In this document: positions 1-8,471 of the stretch, piece after piece
Layout of the letters: each line of letters begins with the position of its first letter
Position numbering within the stretch: position 1 is the first letter of the stretch
Assembly (NCBI RefSeq): GCF_022811605.1
Contig: NZ_CP094533.1
Coordinates: 434,001-498,000 of the forward strand
DNA: 64,000 bases
Source: Agromyces soli
GTDB lineage: Bacteria; Actinomycetota; Actinomycetes; Actinomycetales; Microbacteriaceae
Direction of reading: 5' to 3'
Notes under the pieces: generated by a model
Told to the model about the DNA's origin: nothing
What the model saw: only the letters and a program-made list of their open reading frames with translations
Databases searched by the model: none
Program-made: the position numbers and the translations under genes

Positions 1-610
1 GCAGCACGTGCCGGGTCATGATGACGGGCGTCGATACCCCGCTGATCACCGCGGAGGTGATGAAGTCGCGCTGCGCCACGAGCCTGGTCGCCTGCCCGAC
101 CATCCGCGTCATGAGCGGCACCGTGACGAGCACGATGCTGCAGAGCGCGGCGATGTAGCCGGGCCCGACGACGGCCGCGACGAGGATGGCGAGCACGATG
201 GCGGGGAAGGCGTAGAGGATGTCGCCGACCCGCATGATCACTCCGCCGGTGCGGCCGCCGCGGTAGCCGGCGATGATGCCGCAGAGCGTCGCGATGACGG
301 CGGTCAGCAGCACCGCGACCGCGGAGAGCAGCAGCGTCGTCATGACGCCCTCGAGCAGGCGCGGCAGCAGCGAGCGGCCGAGGCTGTCGGTGCCCGCCGG
401 GTAGGCGAGCGAGGGCGCCGCGAGGCGCGGCCCGACGATCGCGGTCGGGCTGCCGCCGAGGCCGAAGAGGCGGCCGAGGAGCGCCGCCGTGAAGAGCACG
501 GCGAGCGTCCACATCGCGGTCTTCGCGAGCCCGTCGAAGGAGGCGAGGTAGTCCCAGGAGCGGCGGAGCACGCCGCGCCGACGCCCCTCGAGCCGGATGA
601 CGGCGGTCAT
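1..610 (-). CDS. ABC transporter permease, DppC/OppC type (3' end off window)
   Basis: Inner-membrane permease of a peptide/nickel/opine-type importer, cut by the left window edge, so only about the first 203 residues are visible. The start is the ATG at 610, which overlaps the TGA of the upstream permease gene (ATGA, 607-610), showing translational coupling. A charged N-terminus (MTAVIRLEGRRRG) leads into a first membrane helix. The later stretch with GTDSLGRSLLPRLLEG is the DppC-family segment before the transmembrane domain, followed by several helices and a binding-protein-dependent transport core. It is third in the operon after the solute-binding protein and the DppB-like permease. ATPase genes would be expected beyond the left edge. 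The substrate cannot be read from the sequence. Confidence 0.93.
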   Translation of the reverse strand, partial: MTAVIRLEGRRRGVLRRSWDYLASFDGLAKTAMWTLAVLFTAALLGRLFGLGGSPTAIVGPRLAAPSLAYPAGTDSLGRSLLPRLLEGVMTTLLLSAVAVLLTAVIATLCGIIAGYRGGRTGGVIMRVGDILYAFPAIVLAILVAAVVGPGYIAALCSIVLVTVPLMTRMVGQATRLVAQRDFITSAVISGVSTPVIMTRHVL

Positions 611-1578
611 GCGCCCCGTCCCTTCTTCGCGACGCTCACCCGCGGGTCGACGAGGCCGGTGAGCACGTCGATCAGGAGGCTCGCGATCACGAACACGGCG
701 GTCGCGAGCAGCACGCCCGCCTGGATCACGGTGTAGTCGCGCCGGTCGAGCGCGAGCACGAGGTAGGAGCCGATGCCCGGCACGTTGAACACCCGCTCGA
801 CGATGACGGCCCCACCGAGGAGGTAGGCCGTGATCGTCGCGGTGAGGGTGAGCACGGGGATCAGCGCGTTCCGCAGCACGTGGTGGCGGATGATGAAGCC
901 CTTCGGCTCGCCGCGCGCCACCGAAGCGGCGATGTGCGGCTCGACGAGCACTCCGATCACGGCGTCCCGGGTGGTGCGCGCGGTGGCCGCGACGCAGAAC
1001 ACCGAGAGCACGAGGGCCGGCAGCAGCAGCGAGACCACGCCGCGGCCGAAGTCCGTCGTCGGCGAGGTGAACGCGCCGACCGAGAGCCCGAGGTCGAAGC
1101 GGGAGAAGAGGAACACGACGAGGCAGCCGAGCACGAACTCCGGGAAGCTGATGCCGATCGTGGAGACGATCCTGGCCGCCGCGCTGCCGCGGCCGGTCGA
1201 GGCGTGCGTGCCCGCGTAGACGCCGAGCGGGATGCCGATCGCGATCGTGACGAGCATCGCCATCCCGGCCAGCAGCGCGGTGACCGGCAGCCGGGAGGCG
1301 AGCTCGTCGAGCACCGGCTGCTGGCTCGCGAGCGAGAGCCCGAAGTCGCCGCGCGCCGCGTTGCCGAGCCAGAGCAGGTACTGCTCGGGCAGCGAGCGGT
1401 CGAAGCCGAAGCTCTGCCGCAGCTGCTCGCGCTGCTCCTCGTTCGAGAGCGGGCCGAGCACGATCTGGGCGAAGTCGCCGGGGAGGCTCCTGACCGCGGC
1501 GAAGATCAGGATGGATGCCCCGAGCAGCACGACGATCGCGCTGAGGAGCCTCCCCGGGAGCCAGTGGAGCAGGCGCAT
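607..1578 (-). CDS. ABC transporter permease, DppB/OppB type
   Basis: A 323-residue permease of the family that carries peptides, nickel, opines and similar solutes. The N-terminus MRLLHWLPGRLLSAIVVLLG gives the usual first helix, then a periplasmic loop with the family hallmark PGDFAQIVLG. About five more helices follow. The cytoplasmic EAA-type loop lies around residues 220-245 (ARGEPKGFIIRHHVLRNALI) and is where the ATPase docks. The length is normal for DppB. The gene starts 7 bp after the solute-binding protein gene stops and overlaps the next permease by 4 bp, so the three form one operon read leftward. No strong Shine-Dalgarno sequence precedes the ATG, consistent with coupling to the upstream gene. 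Confidence 0.95.
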   Translation of the reverse strand: MRLLHWLPGRLLSAIVVLLGASILIFAAVRSLPGDFAQIVLGPLSNEEQREQLRQSFGFDRSLPEQYLLWLGNAARGDFGLSLASQQPVLDELASRLPVTALLAGMAMLVTIAIGIPLGVYAGTHASTGRGSAAARIVSTIGISFPEFVLGCLVVFLFSRFDLGLSVGAFTSPTTDFGRGVVSLLLPALVLSVFCVAATARTTRDAVIGVLVEPHIAASVARGEPKGFIIRHHVLRNALIPVLTLTATITAYLLGGAVIVERVFNVPGIGSYLVLALDRRDYTVIQAGVLLATAVFVIASLLIDVLTGLVDPRVSVAKKGRGA

Positions 1579-1585
1579 GGTGCCG

Positions 1586-3214
1586 TTAGCCCTCGCTCTT
1601 CAGACGGAAGTCCGTGACGTAGCGGAAGATGTCGCCGTAGCCCTCGTTGGAGTTGATCGTCGGGCTGATCAGGTCGTCGCGGTAGGCGATGACGCCGGGG
1701 CGGGTCATCAGCGGCACCTGCTCGGCGCCCTCGTCGACCGCGGCGCAGAGCTTCGTGAGCGTCGCGTCGCGACCCTCGCCGGCGGGCTCCTCGCTGGCGT
1801 CGACGACGAGCTGGTTGAGCTCGGGCGAGCCCTGCATGAAGCGCGCGGTGAAGCCGGCCTGGTCGGTGTTCCACCAGCGCGAGACCATCGCGGCGTCGCC
1901 GTAGCCGGCGTACCAGCTGACGCCGATGTCGGCGCCGGCGGTCTCCTCCGAGCCGTAGAAGGTGGCCCCGTAGGTGGCGTCGTCGACGATCTCGATGTCG
2001 ACGGTGACGCCGAAGGGCTCGAGCTGCTGCTGGATGACCTGGGCGATCTTTCCGGGAGCGCTCTCGGAGTTCCACGTCTGCAGCGAGAGCGTGATGTTCT
2101 CGGCGCCGGCGTCGGCGAGGAGCTTCGTGATCTCCTCGTCGCTCAGCTGCTGGCTCGGCAGCTCCTCGGGGTCGCAGGCGCCGGGCAGCGACACGGGCGA
2201 GACGCCGGTGGCGAGGCCGTGGCCGGCGAGCGTGAGGTCGGACAGCTGCGCGCGGTCGATCGCGGCGTTCACCGCGAAGCGGACGCGCTCGTCGGCGAGC
2301 GGCGAGTCCGGGTTCGTGGAGTTCAGGATGACGTAGTAGAAGTCGGTGTTCTGCTGGTTCACGACCTTGGCCTCGGGGGTCCCGGCGAGGAGGTCGAGGG
2401 CGTCGGCGTTGTTGAAGAACACGTACTGAGCGCTGCCGTCGCGGATGGCGGCGAGGCGGTTGGCCTCGTCGGGCACGATCTCGAGCTCGACGGCGTCGAT
2501 GCCGAGCTCGTCGAGGCCGTGGTAGTGCGGGTTCTGCTCGAAGCTCCAGGACTCGTCCTGCACGTGGGCGGTGGGCACGAACGGGCCGGTGCCGACCATC
2601 TCGGTCTTCAGATCGACGGTGCCGTCGCGCACCTCCTGCACGGGGAGGATCGCGGCGGGGGTGTTCGCGAGGGCGCCGAGGAGCGCGGTGTACGGGGCGG
2701 AGAGCTTCACCGTGACCTCGAGGTCGCCGGTGACCTCGACGGACTCGATCGGGCCGAGCTGCAGCGACCAGGCGGAGCCGGTCTCGAGCAGGAGCTCGAT
2801 GCTGCCCTTCACGTCCTCGGCGGTCATCGGCCGGCCGTTCGAGAAGACGGCGTCGTCACGGAGGTGGAAGACGTACTCGGTGGGGCTGACCTCATCCCAG
2901 GACTCGGCGAGGCCGGGGGTGAACTCGAAGTTCTCGTCGATGTTCACGAGCGTCTCGTAGGCGAGGCCCATGATCGTCCAGGAGCGGGCGGTGTCGGCCG
3001 TGCGGGGGTCGAGACCGTTGGGCTCGACGGTGTCGTAGTCGAGGTAGGCGCGGAAGGTGCCGCTCGAGGCGATCGACTCGTCGGCGACCGCGAGGAAGCC
3101 GGGGGCGACCTCGGTCGAGGCGTCGTCGCCGCCGGCGGCGGGCTCGCCGGTGCAGCCGGTGAGGAGCAGGGTGGCGGCGGCGAGGCCGCCGATGAGGGGG
3201 AACGCGTGTCGCAT
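1586..3214 (-). CDS. ABC transporter substrate-binding lipoprotein, family 5 (DppA/OppA type)
   Basis: Extracellular solute receptor (542 residues) of the importer encoded just downstream. The start at 3214 is chosen because AAGGGAG lies at the right distance upstream and the protein then begins with a clean lipoprotein signal: charged MRHAF, hydrophobic core, lipobox LLTG-C with the acylated Cys at position 21. The mature part has the SBP_bac_5 layout, including TADTARSWTIMGLAYETLV near residue 70 and VFHLRDDAVFSNGRPMTAED around residues 120-140, typical of Dpp/Opp/Nik receptors. The upstream region holds a copy of a palindrome that is repeated twice more before the divergent oxidoreductase gene, suggesting shared control. 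The ligand is unknown. A small amino alcohol or modified peptide would fit the neighbours but is only inference. Confidence 0.95.
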   Translation of the reverse strand: MRHAFPLIGGLAAATLLLTGCTGEPAAGGDDASTEVAPGFLAVADESIASSGTFRAYLDYDTVEPNGLDPRTADTARSWTIMGLAYETLVNIDENFEFTPGLAESWDEVSPTEYVFHLRDDAVFSNGRPMTAEDVKGSIELLLETGSAWSLQLGPIESVEVTGDLEVTVKLSAPYTALLGALANTPAAILPVQEVRDGTVDLKTEMVGTGPFVPTAHVQDESWSFEQNPHYHGLDELGIDAVELEIVPDEANRLAAIRDGSAQYVFFNNADALDLLAGTPEAKVVNQQNTDFYYVILNSTNPDSPLADERVRFAVNAAIDRAQLSDLTLAGHGLATGVSPVSLPGACDPEELPSQQLSDEEITKLLADAGAENITLSLQTWNSESAPGKIAQVIQQQLEPFGVTVDIEIVDDATYGATFYGSEETAGADIGVSWYAGYGDAAMVSRWWNTDQAGFTARFMQGSPELNQLVVDASEEPAGEGRDATLTKLCAAVDEGAEQVPLMTRPGVIAYRDDLISPTINSNEGYGDIFRYVTDFRLKSEG

Positions 3215-3295
3215 CGTTGTCGACTCCCTTGGGTTCGTGGGCGGGGGCCCGTGATCGGAGGGGTGGAGCAAGGGGTTCCTGGTGTGGCCACGGAT

Positions 3296-3311
3296 GCCGG
3301 ATCGTTCCGGC
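3296..3311. repeat. Palindromic operator-like site, copy 1
   Basis: The sequence GCCGGATCGTTCCGGC has 6-bp arms GCCGGA/TCCGGC around TCGT. It lies about 80 bp upstream of the importer start at 3214. It matches copies 2 and 3 almost exactly, which points to a dimeric transcription factor site. Confidence 0.7.
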
Positions 3312-3398
3312 GTGTTGGAAAGCTAGCCTCGATCGGATGCCCCGTCAAGACCTCGCCCGCAGCTTTTCCAGAATCGAGACATCCCCGTGATCTCAGCC

Positions 3399-3414
3399 TC
3401 CGGATCGTTCCGGC
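3399..3414. repeat. Palindromic operator-like site, copy 2
   Basis: The sequence TCCGGATCGTTCCGGC differs from copy 1 only at its first base. It is centred in the intergenic region, 103 bp from copy 1 and about 59 bp from copy 3. Confidence 0.7.
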
Positions 3415-3455
3415 AGCGTTGACGACGAACGCACCGCCCGCTAGTCTCGCTGCCA

Positions 3456-3475
3456 GTGCCGGATCGATCCGGCAC
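3456..3475. repeat. Palindromic operator-like site, copy 3 (perfect 20-bp palindrome)
   Basis: GTGCCGGATCGATCCGGCAC is a perfect 20-bp palindrome. It ends about 42 bp before the start codon of the oxidoreductase gene, overlapping where its promoter should be. With copies 1 and 2 it makes a three-site array. Confidence 0.75.
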
Positions 3476-3517
3476 CCTCGTTCGCCAGACGAACGCGATC
3501 GCGCTGAAGGAGGCGCC

Positions 3518-5359
3518 ATGGCACCCGCTCACCTGGAGCGCATCGTGCGCTACCCCGTGAAGGGCCTGCCCGGCGTGCCCGAGACCGACGGGGCCGAGCT
3601 GCGCCCCGGCCGGGGCCTCCGCTGGGACCGCGGGCACGCCGTCGAGAACGGCACCGTCGTGCCGGCCGACCGCGCGGCCTGGCAGCCCAGGGAGACCTAC
3701 TTCCACCTCGCGAAATACGAGTCGATCGCCCGCATCCGCACCGCGCTCGACGGCGGCGACGGCGACGACCCGGTGCTCACGCTCAGCGCGGCCGACGCCG
3801 TCGCCCGGGTGCGCCTCGCCGGACCCTCGCTCGACGCGGCCGAGGCGGACGCCCTGCTCCGAGCGACGCTGCCGGCCGGCCCGCTCGGCCCGCCGACGCT
3901 CGTACGCACTGCCGCAGCCGGGCTCTGGGACTGGCCCGCCGCCCATCTCTCGATCATCAACCTCGCCACGCTCGAGGCGCTCGCCGAGGCGGCCGGCGAA
4001 GTCGTCGACCCGCGCCGCTTCCGCGGCAACCTCTACCTCGGCGGGCTCCCCGCCTGGGGCGAGCTCGCCCTCCTCGGCCGCCGGGTGCGGCTCGGCGGCG
4101 CCGTGCTCGAGGTGTTCCAGCCGACCGACCGCTGCCGCGCCACCACGATCAACCCGCTCGACGCCGTCTCCGACCTGAACGTGCCCGCCCTCCTCGCGAG
4201 CCGCTTCGGCCACATGTTCTGCGGCGTCTACGCCCGCGTCCTCGAACCCGGCCGCATCGCCCCCGGCGATCGGATCGAGCCCTTCGACGAGCGCTCGCCG
4301 CTCCCCGAGGGCGAGCACGGCTGGCCCCGCACCGGACGCGTGGTCGAGCGCCGCCGGGAGTCCGCGGCGGTCACGAGCTTCTGGTTCGACGACCCGCTCG
4401 GCCTCCTGCCGCGCGCCAAGCCCGGCCAGCACGTGCGCATCCACGCGCCCGGCGCGGCGGCGCCGAACTGGCGCTGCTACACGATCTCCGCGACCGACGG
4501 CGGCGCGGTCGAGTCGGGCCCGACCGGCCGGTTCCGGATCAGCGTGAAGCGCGACGGCCGCATCTCCACGGCGCTGCACGAGCAGCTCGAGGCCGGCGGC
4601 GAGCTCGTGATCACCGGCCCCTTCGGCGACGTCGTGCTCGACGAGGACGCCTCCCGCGACCTCCTGTTCGTGAGCGCGGGCGCCGGCATCACCCCGACGG
4701 CCGCGATGCTGCGGGCCCGGCTCGCCGAGCCCGGCACCGGCCGCGTGCGCGTCGTGCACAGCGAGCGGGATGCCGCCTCCGTCGCCCTCTGGGACGAGGT
4801 GCGGGACGCCGTCGCCGCCCTGCCCGACGCCGAGGCATCCCTGCACCTCACCCGCGACTCCGAGGGCGCCGAGCGCCTCGGCGCCGCGAGCGGGCGGCCG
4901 GACGCGGCGACGTTCGGCGCGATCCTCGCCGAGCTCGACCTCGACCGTCTCGACGTCTACGCCTGCGGCCCCGGCACCTTCACCGCCGACGTCCGTGCGC
5001 AGCTCGCGGCGCTCGGCGTCGACCCGGAGCGGGTGCAGGCCGAGGTCTTCTTCTCCCCCAGCTCCGCCGAGCTCGCCGAGCCGCGCGAGCCCTCGACGAG
5101 CGGCCCGCACCGCATCACCGTCGGCGAGGACGAGCTCGACTGGCGCCCCGAGTCCGGCTCGGTCCTCGACGCCGTCGAGGGCATCGGCATCGACTGGACG
5201 AGCGGCTGCCGCGTCGGCGTCTGCGGCACCTGCGTGCGGAAGCTCACGAGCGGCACCGTCGAGTACCTGAGCGAGCCGCTCACCCCGCCGCCCGCGGGCA
5301 ACGTGCTCGTCTGCTGCTCCGCCCCGACGAGCGACCTGGTGTTCGACCCCGGGGACTGA
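3518..5359 (+). CDS. MOSC domain / FAD-NAD reductase / [2Fe-2S] ferredoxin fusion protein
   Basis: A 613-residue cytoplasmic redox protein. Residues 1-250 are an N-terminal MOSC beta-barrel plus MOSC domain (starts LERIVRYPVKGLPGVPETDG, with a FQPTDRCRATTINP segment near 205-220), a fold that binds molybdenum cofactor or sulfur carriers. From about 270 an FAD-binding reductase domain follows (RCYTIS near 317), then an NAD-binding domain (GAGITPTAAML near 387-397). The C-terminus is a plant-type ferredoxin with Cys at 564, 569 and 572 (C-x4-C-x2-C) and a VLVCCS cysteine pair near 599-600. The ATG at 3518 has AAGGAGG upstream. It is followed 58 bp later by the kinase/aminotransferase fusion, probably an operon. 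The electron acceptor is not evident. An N-hydroxylated substrate, as for MOSC amidoxime reductases, is one possibility. Confidence 0.88.
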   Translation: MAPAHLERIVRYPVKGLPGVPETDGAELRPGRGLRWDRGHAVENGTVVPADRAAWQPRETYFHLAKYESIARIRTALDGGDGDDPVLTLSAADAVARVRLAGPSLDAAEADALLRATLPAGPLGPPTLVRTAAAGLWDWPAAHLSIINLATLEALAEAAGEVVDPRRFRGNLYLGGLPAWGELALLGRRVRLGGAVLEVFQPTDRCRATTINPLDAVSDLNVPALLASRFGHMFCGVYARVLEPGRIAPGDRIEPFDERSPLPEGEHGWPRTGRVVERRRESAAVTSFWFDDPLGLLPRAKPGQHVRIHAPGAAAPNWRCYTISATDGGAVESGPTGRFRISVKRDGRISTALHEQLEAGGELVITGPFGDVVLDEDASRDLLFVSAGAGITPTAAMLRARLAEPGTGRVRVVHSERDAASVALWDEVRDAVAALPDAEASLHLTRDSEGAERLGAASGRPDAATFGAILAELDLDRLDVYACGPGTFTADVRAQLAALGVDPERVQAEVFFSPSSAELAEPREPSTSGPHRITVGEDELDWRPESGSVLDAVEGIGIDWTSGCRVGVCGTCVRKLTSGTVEYLSEPLTPPPAGNVLVCCSAPTSDLVFDPGD

Positions 5360-5417
5360 GCCGGCCGCCGCTCGCCCCGCACGACCCATCCGCTTCCGCG
5401 CACCCCGAAGGACGATC

Positions 5418-8396
5418 ATGCCCACGCTCCCCCTGCCCTCCGAGCTCGAGCTCGTGCAGCCCACCCCGCCCGAGCTCTCCCCCGCCGACGCCGAGCGCAT
5501 CGCCCGCGACGCGTTCGGCCTGATCGCGACCGCCCGCGCCCTCGGCAGCCACCAGGACCGCAACTTCCTCCTCGACCGCGGCGAGGAGCCGCCCGTGCTG
5601 CTGAAGATCGCGAACCCCGGCACGACGAGCGCCGAGCTCGAGGCGCAGTCGGCCGCCGCCGCCCGGATCGCCGAACGCGCCCCCGGCCTGCGCACCCCGC
5701 GCAGCCTCGCGCCCGCGGGGGCCGCCGGCCCCGGTGCCGCGACCGTGCGCGAGATCGAGGAGGACGGGCAGCGACTCGGCGCCCGCGTGCTCGAGTTCCT
5801 CGACGGCGGCACGCTCTCGGGCAGCGGGCACCTCTCCCCCGCCGTCGTGCGCGGCATCGGCGAGCTGGCCGCCCGCGTCGACCTCGCCTTGGCGGACTTC
5901 GACGCCCCCGGCGTCGAGCGGCCGCACCAGTGGGACCTCCGCCGGGCGCCCGCCGTGCTCGACGCGCTGCTGCCGTATGTGGGCGACGCAGCGCTCCGCG
6001 AGCGGATCTCCGCCGCCGCGCGCGAGGCCTGGGCCGCCGTGGAGCGGCTCGCCCCCGAGCTGCCGGTGCAAGCCGTGCACGGCGACCTCACCGACGACAA
6101 CGTGGTCTGGAGCGACCCGCTCACGAAGCGGCCCGACGGCGTCATCGACCTCGGCGACCTCAACCGCGGCTGGACCGTCGGCGAGCTCGCGATCACCCTC
6201 TCCTCGCTGCTGCACCACGACGGCGTCGACCGCCGCGCCGCCCTCCGCGCGGCCACCGCGTACCACGCACTGCGATCGCTCTCCCGCGCCGAGGCCGAGG
6301 CGCTCTGGCCGCTCGTCGTGCTGCGCGCCGCCGTGCTCGTGGCGAGCGGGCACCACGTCGTCGCGACAGACCCGGGCAACGCCTACGCCGTCGAGAACCT
6401 CGGCCACGAGCTCGCGATCCTCGGAGCGGCCACCGCCGTCCCGCTCGCCGTGCAGACGGCGCTCGTGCTCGCGGCGACCGGGCACGAGCCGGAGACGCTC
6501 GCGCTGCCCGCGCACGGCCCGCTGCTCGGCGGCGTCCGCCCGGAGGAGCTCGCCCGCATCGAGCTCGGCACGACGAGCCCCGCGCTGCACGGCGGGCGCT
6601 GGCTGGACTCGGATGCCGAGGCCGCCGCCGCCCGCGCGGCGCTCGCCGCCGGCGCCGCCGTGGCCGCGACCCGCTTCGGCGAGGCGCGGCTCACCCGCTC
6701 GACGCCGTTCGCCCAGGACGCCCCGGCGAACGTGGCTCTCGGCATGGAGCTCGCCCTCGCCCGGCCGGTCGAGCTGCTCGCCCCCTGGCCCGGGATCGTG
6801 ACCGCCGGGGAGGACGGGCTCGAGCTGCGCGGCGACGGCCTCGTGCTGCGGCTCGACGGCGCCGAGGCATCCCCCCTCGTGAGCGGCGCCGACCCGGGCG
6901 CCGGCGTCCACGTCGCCCGGGGCGCCGCGATCGGCCGCGCCGAGACGCAGCTCGCCGTGCGCGTGCACCGCGACGGCGGCGCGACCCCGCCGTGGTTCGC
7001 AGCGGTCGCGGACGCCGCCGGCTGGCTCGCGCTCGTCGCCGACCCGAGCCCGCTCGTGACGGGTTCGGAGCGCACGGATGGCGCGGGCGCGCCCGTGCGC
7101 GACGGCGGCGCGGCCGCCCGCGAGCTCATCGCGCGCCGCGAGGCCGTGTTCGCCGAGGTGCAGGAGTACTACTTCGAAGAGCCGCCGGCGATCGTGCGCG
7201 GCTGGCGCGAGCTGCTCGTCGACGCCGACGGCCGCGTCTACCTCGACGCCCTGAACAACGTCACCTCGATCGGGCACGCCCACCCGCGCCTCGTCGAGGC
7301 GGTGACCGAGCAGTGGCAGCTGCTGAACACGAACTCGCGGTTCAACTACCCCGCCGTCGTCGAGTACGCCGAGCGGCTCGCCTCGCTCGTGCCCGATCCG
7401 CTCGACACCGTCTTCCTCGTGAACAGCGGCTCGGAGGCGGTCGACCTCGCCCTGCGGCTCGCCCGCGCGGCGACCGGGCGGCGGGACGTCCTCGCCGTGC
7501 GCGAGGCGTACCACGGCTGGACCGACCTCTCCGACGCCGTCTCGACCTCCGTCGCCGACAACCCGGGTGCGCTCGCGAGCCGCCCCGACTGGGTCCACAC
7601 GGTGGACGCGCCGAACCCGTTCCGCGGTCGGCACCGCGGCGCCGAGGCATCCCGGTACGCGGGCGACGCCGTCGCCGAGATCGAGCGCCTCGCCGCGGCC
7701 GGCACCCCGCCGGGCGCGTTCATCGCCGAGACGTACTACGGCAACGCGGGCGGGATCGCCCTGCCCGACGGCTACCTCGCCGCGATGTACGAGGCGGTGC
7801 GGCGGCACGGCGGCGTCGCCGTCGCCGACGAGGTGCAGGTCGGCTACGGCCGGCTCGGCGAGTGGTTCTGGGGCTTCGAGCAGCAGGGCGTGGTGCCCGA
7901 CGTCGTCGCCGTCGCCAAGGCGATCGGCAACGGCCATCCGCTCGGCGCGGTCATCACGACGAAGGAGGTCGCGGCGGCGTACCGCAGCCAGGGGTACTTC
8001 TTCTCCTCGGCCGGCGGCAGCCCGGTCTCGAGCGTCGTCGGCTCGACCGTGCTCGACGTGATCCGCGAGGAGGGGCTGCAGGAGAACGCCCGCGAGGTCG
8101 GCGGCTACTTCCGCGAACGGCTCGCGGAGCTCGGCGAGCGGCACCCGCTCGTCGGCGCGGTGCACGGCTCGGGCTTCTACCTCGGCCTCGAGTTCGTGCG
8201 CGACCGTGACCGTTTCGAGCCTGCGACCGAGGAGACGGCGGCGATCTGCGAGCGGCTGCTCGAGCTCGGCGTGATCGTGCAGCCGACCGGCGACCACCAG
8301 AACGTGCTGAAGATCAAGCCGCCGATGTGCCTCGGCCGCGAGGGCGTCGACGCGTTCGTCGCCGCCGTCGACCGCGTGCTCACGACGGGCTGGTGA
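5418..8396 (+). CDS. Three-domain fusion: APH-like kinase, M23-like middle domain, class III aminotransferase-fold enzyme
   Basis: A 992-residue protein. Residues about 30-330 are an aminoglycoside/choline-kinase-like phosphotransferase: the catalytic loop HGDLTDDN starts at H221 and the metal-binding segment VIDLGDLN follows. The middle (about 380-540) resembles a degenerate M23/LytM beta domain, with RFGEARLTRSTPFA near 420. Residues about 560-992 are a class III PLP enzyme, with NSGSEAVDLALRLAR, YHGW, VADEVQVGYGRLGEW and the PLP lysine in AVAKAIGNGHP (about K834). Vertebrate PHYKPL and ETNPPL, class III enzymes acting as phospho-lyases, are paired with APH-type kinases, and bacterial fusions of the two are known. 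I therefore infer phosphorylation of an amino alcohol or hydroxy-amino acid and then elimination of phosphate and ammonia. A plain transaminase is the alternative. ATG with AAGGACGATC upstream. Confidence 0.88.
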   Translation: MPTLPLPSELELVQPTPPELSPADAERIARDAFGLIATARALGSHQDRNFLLDRGEEPPVLLKIANPGTTSAELEAQSAAAARIAERAPGLRTPRSLAPAGAAGPGAATVREIEEDGQRLGARVLEFLDGGTLSGSGHLSPAVVRGIGELAARVDLALADFDAPGVERPHQWDLRRAPAVLDALLPYVGDAALRERISAAAREAWAAVERLAPELPVQAVHGDLTDDNVVWSDPLTKRPDGVIDLGDLNRGWTVGELAITLSSLLHHDGVDRRAALRAATAYHALRSLSRAEAEALWPLVVLRAAVLVASGHHVVATDPGNAYAVENLGHELAILGAATAVPLAVQTALVLAATGHEPETLALPAHGPLLGGVRPEELARIELGTTSPALHGGRWLDSDAEAAAARAALAAGAAVAATRFGEARLTRSTPFAQDAPANVALGMELALARPVELLAPWPGIVTAGEDGLELRGDGLVLRLDGAEASPLVSGADPGAGVHVARGAAIGRAETQLAVRVHRDGGATPPWFAAVADAAGWLALVADPSPLVTGSERTDGAGAPVRDGGAAARELIARREAVFAEVQEYYFEEPPAIVRGWRELLVDADGRVYLDALNNVTSIGHAHPRLVEAVTEQWQLLNTNSRFNYPAVVEYAERLASLVPDPLDTVFLVNSGSEAVDLALRLARAATGRRDVLAVREAYHGWTDLSDAVSTSVADNPGALASRPDWVHTVDAPNPFRGRHRGAEASRYAGDAVAEIERLAAAGTPPGAFIAETYYGNAGGIALPDGYLAAMYEAVRRHGGVAVADEVQVGYGRLGEWFWGFEQQGVVPDVVAVAKAIGNGHPLGAVITTKEVAAAYRSQGYFFSSAGGSPVSSVVGSTVLDVIREEGLQENAREVGGYFRERLAELGERHPLVGAVHGSGFYLGLEFVRDRDRFEPATEETAAICERLLELGVIVQPTGDHQNVLKIKPPMCLGREGVDAFVAAVDRVLTTGW

Positions 8397-8412
8397 CCGC
8401 CCGCCCAAAGAT

Positions 8413-8452
8413 CCAGGGTTGCCCGACTTTCATGAAAGTCGGGCAACCCTGG
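8413..8452. terminator. Perfect 40-bp palindrome, bidirectional terminator (hairpin family A, copy 1)
   Basis: Arms at 8413-8430 and 8435-8452 are exact inverse complements around CATG. It lies between the 3' ends of two convergent genes (fusion enzyme and catalase). The central 24 bp recur exactly at 31423-31446, again between convergent genes. No long T-run follows on either side. Confidence 0.8.
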
Positions 8453-8471
8453 TCTCGGGGAGGGGCCGACG

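Larger units (their letters stand above)
3215..3517. promoter_or_regulatory. Divergent intergenic region with three palindromic operator copies
   Basis: This 303-bp gap separates the leftward importer operon from the rightward MOSC-reductase/aminotransferase genes. It contains no plausible coding sequence. Its striking content is three copies of a palindrome of the form GCCGGATCGNTCCGGC (listed separately). A Shine-Dalgarno sequence (AAGGGAG on the minus strand) serves the importer operon and AAGGAGG (plus strand, about 3507-3513) serves the oxidoreductase gene. Confidence 0.7.

Noticed and set aside
1232..3517. A long 5' extension of the MOSC-reductase frame
   Set aside because: It runs antisense through the importer genes and has no domain content; the ATG at 3518 with AAGGAGG fits the family N-terminus.
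3323..8408. Two minus-strand frames of about 1000 codons each
   Set aside because: They are opposite the fusion genes and show only Arg/Ala/Gly-rich, family-free sequence.
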